From: Moraxellaceae bacterium | Lineage (GTDB): Bacteria > Pseudomonadota > Gammaproteobacteria > Pseudomonadales > Moraxellaceae | Reading direction: 5' to 3' | NCBI GenBank assembly: GCA_003543245.1 | Contig: DPJB01000019.1 | Span: 25,616-50,298, forward strand | Length of the DNA stretch: 24,683 bases | Part shown: piece by piece, positions 8,342-13,907 of the stretch | Position numbering within the stretch: the stretch's first letter is position 1 | Layout of the letters: each line of letters opens with the position of its first letter | Made by a program: the position numbers and the translations under genes | Notes under the pieces: model-generated | The model's input: the letters and a program-made list of their open reading frames with translations, nothing else | What the model was told of the DNA's origin: nothing | The model's database searches: none

Positions 8342-8370
8342 GATAAAGCCGGCCCCGTGCCGGCTTTATC
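8342..8370 (+). terminator. Intrinsic terminator after the exported Ala/Pro-rich protein gene
   Basis: GATAAAGCCGG (8342-8352) and CCGGCTTTATC (8360-8370) form a perfect 11-bp stem with a 7-nt loop, 17 bases after the stop codon. The right arm and following bases contain CTTTATCATTT, a discontinuous U-rich tail. The symmetrical A/T ends would also allow it to work from the other strand. Confidence 0.7.
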
Positions 8371-8452
8371 ATTTGCACCGCCCATCCCCAGAAATGCAAA
8401 ACAGCCACAACAAGCGGCACGGTGTGCCCGCAAGACCAGTGCAGGAGCCAAC

Positions 8453-9202
8453 ATGCGGTTGATCGGACATCGTGGAGCCCGCGGCGAGGCACCGGAAAAC
8501 ACCTTGAGCGGCTTTCGCTACCTGCGCCAGTTGGGGATACGTGCGGTCGAGCTTGATATCCAGGTCAGTGCAGATGGCGAACTGGTGATCATTCACGACA
8601 ACTCGCTGGAGCGCACCACCCTCGCATACGGCGAGGTATGCCTGACCCACAGCTCGGACCTGGCCCGCATCAATGCCACCCGGAAATCGTTCCCGGACTG
8701 GCCGGAGATTGAAGGTATACCCACCTTGCGTGAGGTAATGGCCGTGCTGCACGACTTTGAACACATCCAGTTTGAGGTCAAGGCCGCAACCGAGGCGGAC
8801 TGCCAGACCGTGGCAGCAAAGTTCCCGGCACTGTGGCGGGAGTTCGGCTTTGGCGAGCGCGCCTTTACCACCTCTTTCAATCCACGTTACCTGCACCTTG
8901 TCCGCGATGCCGCGCCAGAAATCCCCCGGGGCTTCCTCTTTGAACAGGAATTTGCCGGCAATCCGGTCGAGGCGGCCCAGGCGCTGGGGTGTCTTGCCCT
9001 GGGCCCGCATCAGGCCCGGTGTGATCTCCCCCTGCTGCAGGCGGCACATGAGGCAGGACTGCTGGTCGCCACCTGGACAGTCAATGAAGTCGCCCGCATG
9101 CACGAGCTGGCACGACTGGGTATCGACGGCCTGATAACCGATGTGCCATCACGGGCCCTGCGTGAAGCTGGCGAACTGTTTGCCACACCAAAACCGGCAT
9201 GA
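8453..9202 (+). CDS. ugpQ: Glycerophosphodiester phosphodiesterase
   Basis: Cytoplasmic enzyme that hydrolyses glycerophosphodiesters from phospholipid turnover to sn-glycerol 3-phosphate and an alcohol. The start is ATG 8453, with AGGAG six bases upstream; this places the family motif at the N-terminus (MRLIGHRGARGEAPENT) and gives 249 residues, the normal length for UgpQ. Catalytic and metal-binding residues are visible: H6 and R7 in GHRG, E33 and D35 in VELDIQ, H48 in IIHDNSLERTT, then QFEVKA (Glu ligand) and the C-terminal LLVATWTVNE and GIDGLITDVP motifs. No signal peptide, so it is the cytoplasmic rather than the periplasmic (GlpQ) type. It converges on uvrB across a 359-bp non-coding gap. 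Confidence 0.93.
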   Translation: MRLIGHRGARGEAPENTLSGFRYLRQLGIRAVELDIQVSADGELVIIHDNSLERTTLAYGEVCLTHSSDLARINATRKSFPDWPEIEGIPTLREVMAVLHDFEHIQFEVKAATEADCQTVAAKFPALWREFGFGERAFTTSFNPRYLHLVRDAAPEIPRGFLFEQEFAGNPVEAAQALGCLALGPHQARCDLPLLQAAHEAGLLVATWTVNEVARMHELARLGIDGLITDVPSRALREAGELFATPKPA

Positions 9203-9262
9203 TGCAGCATTCTGGCAGGCAACTTGCCAGAGCTCCTGTTCCACGCACATGGTGATGGTTTC

Positions 9263-9285
9263 TTATCCACAAAACCTGTGGATAA
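9263..9285. promoter_or_regulatory. Two perfect DnaA boxes in inverted orientation
   Basis: TTATCCACA (9263-9271) and its exact reverse complement TGTGGATAA (9277-9285) are separated by AAACC. TTATCCACA is the consensus high-affinity DnaA box. The pair could also fold as a 9-bp stem, but no T run follows on either strand, so terminator function is unlikely. They lie between two gene ends, not at a promoter, and next to an AT-rich stretch. Confidence 0.6.
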
Positions 9286-9342
9286 AGTAGTGGAGAAGTT
9301 GAAGGATTGGGAGCGAAACCCATATGACAGGCTGCTTTCAAC

Positions 9343-9364
9343 AATTTGAACAAAATTTGAACAA
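9343..9364 (+). repeat. Perfect tandem duplication of an 11-bp AT-rich unit
   Basis: AATTTGAACAA occurs twice back to back (9343-9353 and 9354-9364). Related TTCAACAA words flank it at 9337 and 9383. The repeat lies about 60 bp from the DnaA-box pair and within the most AT-rich part of the gap. Confidence 0.65.
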
Positions 9365-9561
9365 TTAGATAAGTGCTTAAAATTCAACAAGTTATCAAAG
9401 TCAACGAAATGTCAGCCTGATTAAAGATGGTTCCTCTCACGTTCCACGGTAAGTAGCCACTCTTTGTGAACAACTGCGGTGCAAAGTCTTGACAGCGATC
9501 ATGCACGTGCACTTTTCAGGAACATCAAGCTGGTACTTTTGTGCCAGATTTCTCTGATTGC

Positions 9562-11577
9562 TCAGGCCACAAACGCCCGCTCCCGAAGCTGATGAATCTC
9601 GTCACGAATCCGTGCCGCCTCCTCAAACTCCAGATTGCGGGCCTTGGCCATCATGTCGGCCTCCAGTTGCTTGATCCGCGCCGTCACGGCTTTCGGATCA
9701 AGCAGGGAGGGGTCATACTCCCCCTTCTTCTCTGCCACCTTCCTGCCCTTGCCACGGGCAGAGGACGCCGGGCCATAGGCCCCTTCCATGATGTCCGTGA
9801 TGGACTTGGTGACTCCCTTGGGCGTAATGCCGTGGGCCAGATTGAAGGCCACCTGCTTGGCCCGGCGACGGTCCGTTTCACCAATGGCCCGCTCCATGGA
9901 GCCGGTCATGCGGTCTGCATAGAGAATGGCCCTGCCGTTCAGGTTACGGGCCGCACGGCCAATGGTCTGGATAAGTGAACGATCCGAGCGCAGGAAGCCC
10001 TCCTTGTCCGCATCCAGAATTGCCACCAGCGACACTTCCGGCATGTCGAGGCCTTCACGCAGCAGGTTGATGCCTATCAGCACATCAAATGTACCGAGGC
10101 GGAAGTCACGGATGATTTCCACGCGCTCGACCGTATCGATATCCGAGTGCAGGTAACGCACTTTGACGCCGTGATCGGACAGGTAATCGGTAAGGTCTTC
10201 TGCCATGCGCTTGGTGAGCGTAGTCACCAACACACGTTCTTCAACCGCCACACGCTTCCCGATTTCCGACAGCAGGTCATCCACCTGGGTCGTCGCCGGA
10301 CGCACTTCTATTTCCGGATCGACCAGACCCGTCGGGCGCACCACCTGCTCGACTATCTGGCCTGACTTTTCCTTTTCGTACGGACCTGGCGTTGCCGACA
10401 CAAAAATGGTTTGCGGCGAGATGCTTTCGAACTCATCGAACATCATCGGACGGTTATCGAGTGCGCTCGGCAAACGGAAACCGTAGTTCACCAGGTTTTC
10501 CTTGCGCGCGCGGTCACCCTTGTACATGGCACCCAGTTGCGGAATGGTCACATGGGATTCGTCCACCACCAGAATGGCGTCGGTAGGTACGTAATCAAAC
10601 AGGGTGGGCGGTGGCTCACCCGGTTGGCGACCAGAAAGATGGCGGGAATAGTTTTCGATGCCACTGCAATAACCGAGCTGCTGCAGCATTTCGATATCAA
10701 AGCGCACACGTTCGCGCAGGCGCTGCTCCTCAATCAGCTTGTCGTTGTCGTGAAAGAAGGTGAGACGTGGCGGCAACTCTTCCTTGATCGCCTCGATGGC
10801 GGCATGAATCCGTTCCTGCGGCGTCACGTAATGGCTTTTCGGATAGACCGTGACACGGGGCACCTTCTTCAGCACTTCACCCGTAAGCGGATCAAACCAG
10901 CAGATGTTCTCCACTTCTTCATCAAACAGCTCGATGCGCACGGCATCACGCTCGGACTCGGCGGGAAATACATCAATTACATCGCCACGCACGCGGTAGG
11001 TGCCGCGAAAGAACTCAACATCGTTGCGTGTGTACTGCATTTCTGCAAGACGACGCAGCAATGCACGCTGGTCCATGCGGTCGCCGCGCGACACATGCAT
11101 CAGCATTTTCATGTAGGCGTCAGGATCACCCAGACCGTAAATCGCGGAAACGGTGGCCACGATAATGGTGTCACGACGCTCCAGCAGCGCCTTGGTGGCC
11201 GACAGTCGCATCTGCTCGATGTGCTCGTTGATAGAGGAATCCTTCTCGATAAAGGTATCGGAGGACGGCACGTAGGCTTCAGGCTGGTAATAGTCGTAGT
11301 AGGAAACAAAATACTCAACGGCGTTGTGCGGAAAGAATTCCTTGAACTCTCCATAGAGCTGGGCCGCCAACGTTTTGTTGGGCGCCAGAATAATGGTCGG
11401 GCGCTGCTCCTTCATGATCACGTTGGCAATCGAGAAGGTCTTGCCGGAGCCGGTCACCCCCAGCAGGGTCTGATGCGACAGGCCATCCTCCAGGCCCTCG
11501 CACAGCAGGCGGATGGCCTCGGGCTGATCGCCGGCCGGTGCGAATTTCGATTCTAGGCGGAAAATGTCGTCACTCAT
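9562..11577 (-). CDS. uvrB: UvrABC system protein B (excinuclease subunit)
   Basis: Central damage-recognition helicase-like subunit of nucleotide excision repair; it is loaded on DNA by UvrA and recruits UvrC. Full length (671 residues). Motifs visible: Walker A GVTGSGKT (K46); the UvrB beta-hairpin region YYDYYQPEAYVPSSDTFIEKD; DEXH motif VDESH; helicase motifs in FVSATPGPYE, VLVTTLTKRMAEDLTDYL, LREGLDMPEVSLVAILDADKEGFLRS and QTIGRAARN; and the C-terminal UVR domain (KQLEADMMAKARNLEFEEAARIRDEI) that contacts UvrC. ATG 11577 has a GAGGTG site about six bases upstream. No LexA-like CTG-N10-CAG box was seen between the gene and the upstream terminator at 11696, so SOS control is not evident here. 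Confidence 0.98.
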   Translation of the reverse strand: MSDDIFRLESKFAPAGDQPEAIRLLCEGLEDGLSHQTLLGVTGSGKTFSIANVIMKEQRPTIILAPNKTLAAQLYGEFKEFFPHNAVEYFVSYYDYYQPEAYVPSSDTFIEKDSSINEHIEQMRLSATKALLERRDTIIVATVSAIYGLGDPDAYMKMLMHVSRGDRMDQRALLRRLAEMQYTRNDVEFFRGTYRVRGDVIDVFPAESERDAVRIELFDEEVENICWFDPLTGEVLKKVPRVTVYPKSHYVTPQERIHAAIEAIKEELPPRLTFFHDNDKLIEEQRLRERVRFDIEMLQQLGYCSGIENYSRHLSGRQPGEPPPTLFDYVPTDAILVVDESHVTIPQLGAMYKGDRARKENLVNYGFRLPSALDNRPMMFDEFESISPQTIFVSATPGPYEKEKSGQIVEQVVRPTGLVDPEIEVRPATTQVDDLLSEIGKRVAVEERVLVTTLTKRMAEDLTDYLSDHGVKVRYLHSDIDTVERVEIIRDFRLGTFDVLIGINLLREGLDMPEVSLVAILDADKEGFLRSDRSLIQTIGRAARNLNGRAILYADRMTGSMERAIGETDRRRAKQVAFNLAHGITPKGVTKSITDIMEGAYGPASSARGKGRKVAEKKGEYDPSLLDPKAVTARIKQLEADMMAKARNLEFEEAARIRDEIHQLRERAFVA

Positions 11578-11695
11578 GGCACACCTCGCAGTGGACCGGA
11601 CAGTTTACACCCAAGCCGGCGACAATGCGGCTGCCATGCCATGGACACTCCGGCCGTGCAGTTTACGAATACCGTCACGGGTAGTCCGAAAAGCA

Positions 11696-11721
11696 AAACG
11701 CCAGCCCAAAGGCTGGCGTTT
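11696..11721 (-). terminator. Strong intrinsic terminator after the small exported-protein pair
   Basis: AAACGCCAGCC (11696-11706) and GGCTGGCGTTT (11711-11721) form a perfect 11-bp stem with a CAAA loop on the plus strand. Read on the minus strand the stem is followed by TTTTGCTTTT, a good U tract. It lies 17 bases downstream of the gene ending at 11739 and separates that unit from uvrB. Confidence 0.85.
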
Positions 11722-11738
11722 GCGTACAGCGGATGCGT

Positions 11739-12143
11739 TCAGTTGCAGCTGGCAACACCATTAGCACAGCCACCTCCACCACCGCTACCGCCACCGATGC
11801 CTGTGCTCATGATGTTAACCTTCACCTTGGCGCTGATCCAGACATCCGTGCTGGCGGTGGTGACAGCACCTTTCTCCGCAGCCGCAATAGCCGCCTGAAC
11901 CGCCCTGACGGCGTCCTTTATCTCGGCAAACGCGTTGCCAAATGCATTAAGAAGGTCAGCCGCGCTAATAGTGGTTGTCGAGGGTGCTTGTCCAGGCACT
12001 ATGTAGGTTATTTTCACCATGTCACCAGTAAGCGGGAGCTCTCCGCCCTTCGTGGTCGTAACCTCGGCGAGCGCGGACTCGAACGGCAGGAATACCACAG
12101 AAAATACCATCAACACGACGGCCAAAAACTTGTTAATACGCAT
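11739..12143 (-). CDS. Small exported protein with Gly-rich, two-Cys C-terminus; unknown function
   Basis: I do not recognise this 134-residue protein. A clear Sec signal peptide is present (MRINKFLAVVLMVFSVVFLPFESALA, cleavage after ALA). The mature part has a short strand-rich start (VTTTKGGELPLTGDMVKITYIVPG), a long amphipathic Ala-rich helix (about residues 60-92: SAADLLNAFGNAFAEIKDAV and onward), a strand segment (STDVWISAKVKVNIM), and a glycine run GGGSGGGGG followed by CANGVASCN at the extreme C-terminus. The two Cys, six residues apart, could form a disulfide in the periplasm. The start has GGAG nine bases upstream. It follows another small exported protein by 84 bp and ends at a strong terminator, so the pair probably forms one transcript. 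Confidence 0.65.
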   Translation of the reverse strand: MRINKFLAVVLMVFSVVFLPFESALAEVTTTKGGELPLTGDMVKITYIVPGQAPSTTTISAADLLNAFGNAFAEIKDAVRAVQAAIAAAEKGAVTTASTDVWISAKVKVNIMSTGIGGGSGGGGGCANGVASCN

Positions 12144-12227
12144 ATTCAGTCACTCCATATGGAATCGCTGCAGGCCCTCTGGGGGCGACAATAAAAACAG
12201 AGAGGGGATTTAACACCCACCACGCAC

Positions 12228-12500
12228 TTACTGCTTGGCAGTAGGTGCGTTCATCTCGAGCAGAAGTGTCGCCCGCCCCTCTTGCTTGGCCGCAGCTACA
12301 GACTTAGTGATGAAAGCCTCATCTAGGCCGAGCTTTCTGAGCATGGCAGCCAACTCGACCGGGGTCATTTGCTGCACTTGGTTCGAGCTATTGAGACTGA
12401 CAATAACGTCAATTTTCTTTTCATTCGCGTGAGCCACGCTTACAGACAGAGAGGCCAAGGCCAGCGCGGTGCAGAGGGCGGCGGTATGCTTCAGTTTCAT
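12228..12500 (-). CDS. Small exported protein; unknown function
   Basis: A 90-residue product of unknown function. The start is taken as ATG 12500, because MKLKHTAALCTALALASLSVSVAHA is then a textbook signal peptide with cleavage after AHA; the frame stays open to 12635, but the extra residues have no signal character. The mature protein (about 65 residues) has a strand (KKIDVIVSLN), a possible helix PVELAAMLRKLGLDEAFITKSVAAAKQEG, and a second strand (RATLLLEM). This beta-alpha-beta outline could be a small compact periplasmic domain. A GAGTGAG element lies upstream as a weak ribosome-binding site. It is divergent from the metallo-hydrolase gene at 12654 and precedes a second exported protein on the same strand. 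Confidence 0.6.
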   Translation of the reverse strand: MKLKHTAALCTALALASLSVSVAHANEKKIDVIVSLNSSNQVQQMTPVELAAMLRKLGLDEAFITKSVAAAKQEGRATLLLEMNAPTAKQ

Positions 12501-12653
12501 CAGGAGCTCACTCTGGTTGAGTCGGTAATCCATCAAGTGGTGGTATATTGCCATTTCATCGGTCGCGTTGTCAGCCGGCAGCGTCCAGGCCAGGACGGCG
12601 CGATGCCTTTTATAGTAAGGTAAACTGGATGCCACACCTATGAGACTGCCCCG

Positions 12654-13547
12654 ATGGCACTCTGGAAAACGCTGCTTGGCCTGAAACGCCCTGATCCCGA
12701 CTGGTTCACCGCCGGACCGGAAACCCGTCTGGTCAGTGATGCCGCACTAGAGATCACCTATCTGGGCACGGCCGGCTTCATTCTGAAGGGCAAGGGCCGC
12801 ACGGTGGTGCTGGACCCCTATGTATCACGACCAGGACCAACGGCACTGCTCTCGCCACTGCAACCGGATACCGGACTGATCCGGGACACCATTCCCGAGG
12901 CCGATGACGTGCTGGTGGGCCACGCCCACTACGACCACATCCTGGATGCGCCGGACCTGTGCAGGCAGACCGGTGCCCGCATGATCGGTTCGCGCTCGGC
13001 CATCATGGTGGGCCGTGCGGCCGGGGTGCCCGAGGCCCAGTTGCGCGCCACTGATGGCCGTGAAGACATCGCCAGTGGTCCGTGGTCCATTCGCGGCCTG
13101 CCCTCACGACACGGCAAGGTGTTTGGCCGCATTCCCTTTCCTGGCGACATCAGAAAGCCGCCCGCCTGGCCGCCACGCATGACCGAACTGAAGCATGGTC
13201 TGGTGCTGAACTGGGTAGTGGATACCGGCAGCCTGCGCATCGTGCATATCGACAGTGCCGACTTCATCAACGAGGAGCTGCAAGGCCAGCAGGCCGACAT
13301 CGTCTGCCTGTGTGCCATCGGCCGCAAATACCGGCCCGACTACGTGAAGGATGTCGTCGCACTGCTCAAGCCGCGCTGGATCATTCCCTGCCACTGGGAC
13401 ACGATGATGACGCCGCTGCATGCCGAGCCAGACCTGATACCGACGGTGGATCTGCCCAGTCTGATCCGCGAAATCCGTGAGGCTGGCTGCGAGCCCCTGC
13501 TGGTCCCCATCATGGGAAAACTGTACTTCCCCGGACGCGGCAACTGA
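12654..13547 (+). CDS. Metallo-beta-lactamase-fold hydrolase (UlaG-like)
   Basis: A 297-residue cytoplasmic metal-dependent hydrolase. An N-terminal strand pair (LEITYLGTAGFILKGKGRTVVLDPYVSR) leads to the HxHxDH metal site HAHYDH (H90, H92, D94, H95). Further ligands are probably H153 in LPSRHGKVFG, the Asp in IVHIDSADF (about 200) and H247 in IIPCHWDTM. This pattern and length match the UlaG/lactonase-like branch rather than glyoxalase II or RNase Z. Substrate unknown. No signal peptide is present. It is a stand-alone gene: divergent from the small exported proteins, and followed at once by an 18-bp hairpin. Confidence 0.85.
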   Translation: MALWKTLLGLKRPDPDWFTAGPETRLVSDAALEITYLGTAGFILKGKGRTVVLDPYVSRPGPTALLSPLQPDTGLIRDTIPEADDVLVGHAHYDHILDAPDLCRQTGARMIGSRSAIMVGRAAGVPEAQLRATDGREDIASGPWSIRGLPSRHGKVFGRIPFPGDIRKPPAWPPRMTELKHGLVLNWVVDTGSLRIVHIDSADFINEELQGQQADIVCLCAIGRKYRPDYVKDVVALLKPRWIIPCHWDTMMTPLHAEPDLIPTVDLPSLIREIREAGCEPLLVPIMGKLYFPGRGN

Positions 13548-13551
13548 CTGT

Positions 13552-13596
13552 CTGGCTGCGCCAAGCCGGTGTGTTGTCCCGGCTTGGCGCAGCCAG
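13552..13596 (+). terminator. Long GC-rich hairpin after the metallo-hydrolase gene
   Basis: CTGGCTGCGCCAAGCCGG (13552-13569) and its exact complement (13579-13596) give an 18-bp perfect stem with a 9-nt loop, five bases after the stop codon. No U tract follows (AAACAGGG), so it may work as an RNA-end stabiliser or a factor-aided terminator rather than a classical intrinsic one. Confidence 0.6.
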
Positions 13597-13633
13597 AAAC
13601 AGGGCATAAAGCACCGATTTACCCCAAAAACAA

Positions 13634-13649
13634 CCACAACATCTAGTGT
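13634..13649 (+). promoter_or_regulatory. Candidate upstream NrdR box
   Basis: CCACAACATCTAGTGT matches 13 of 16 positions of the better box at 13809-13824, including the conserved TAGTGT half. It lies about 120 bp upstream of the proposed -35 element in an otherwise gene-free AT-rich stretch (13598-13907). It is weaker than the downstream site and could be chance. Confidence 0.4.
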
Positions 13650-13768
13650 TATACCTTTTACTTCCCCGACTGCGACGGAATCTGCAAATTTTTCATAAAA
13701 ACCACTTTGCATTTTTTATCTTACTGATTTTAATAGATTTATCCTGACACCCCATAAATCATGCACGG

Positions 13769-13797
13769 TTGACAGGGGCCGTCCCTGCTCCTAATCT
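13769..13797 (+). promoter_or_regulatory. Candidate sigma-70 promoter of nrdJ
   Basis: A perfect -35 TTGACA (13769-13774) is followed after 17 bp by TAATCT (13792-13797), which keeps the key T1, A2 and T6 of the -10 hexamer. Transcription would start near 13804, immediately before the NrdR-like palindrome and about 100 nt before the nrdJ start codon. Confidence 0.55.
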
Positions 13798-13808
13798 TTG
13801 CCTCACCA

Positions 13809-13824
13809 ACACAATATGTAGTGT
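13809..13824 (+). promoter_or_regulatory. NrdR-box-like palindrome at the nrdJ transcription start
   Basis: ACACAATATGTAGTGT fits the 16-bp NrdR consensus (acaCwATATwtAGTgt form), with nearly full dyad symmetry. NrdR is the repressor that senses ATP/dATP and binds ribonucleotide reductase promoters. Its place just downstream of the proposed -10 element would block transcription when occupied. Such boxes precede nrdJ in Pseudomonas. Confidence 0.7.
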
Positions 13825-13831
13825 TTCAAGC

Positions 13832-13870
13832 CTTGGCAGCCCCAAGCCGCTGGATAGCGGCTGCTTTTGC
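13832..13870 (+). promoter_or_regulatory. Terminator-like stem-loops in the nrdJ leader
   Basis: AGCCGCT (13845-13851) and AGCGGCT (13856-13862) form a 7-bp stem with a GGAT loop, followed by GCTTTTGCC, resembling an intrinsic terminator inside the 5' leader. Just upstream, CTTGG (13832-13836) can pair with CCAAG (13842-13846), overlapping the first arm by two bases, and GCAGCC (13837-13842) could pair with GGCTGC (13859-13864). These alternatives are mutually exclusive, as in attenuators. Confidence 0.4.
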
Positions 13871-13907
13871 CCTGCTACACCATTGATTCAACAGATAAAA
13901 ACAGAGA

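Larger units (their letters stand above)
9203..9561. other. AT-rich non-coding gap between convergent ugpQ and uvrB
   Basis: No open frame here resembles a protein. Because both flanking genes point inward, no promoter would be expected. The gap contains a small stem just after ugpQ (TCTGGCA 9211-9217 with TGCCAGA 9225-9231, no U tract), a pair of inverted DnaA boxes (9263-9285), a tandem 11-bp repeat (9343-9364), two copies of TTCAACAA (9337-9344 and 9383-9390), a one-mismatch DnaA box on the minus strand (9465-9473), and the palindrome TGCACGTGCA (9502-9511). From about 9335 to 9430 it is clearly more AT-rich than the genes around it. Confidence 0.6.

Noticed and set aside
10411..11556. Plus-strand frame of 381 codons opposite uvrB
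   Set aside because: Antisense shadow of uvrB with no recognisable domain; the His/Gln/Arg-rich composition is typical of such shadows.
11578..11695. LexA (SOS) box upstream of uvrB
   Set aside because: No CTG-N10-CAG palindrome is present; the nearest resemblance (CTGT...ACTG on the minus strand) has wrong spacing and orientation.
13598..13907. Cobalamin riboswitch in the leader of the B12-dependent reductase
   Set aside because: No B12-box (AGYCMGNAGRCTGC-like core) or the large multi-stem layout was found, and the likely leader is only about 100 nt, too short for this riboswitch.
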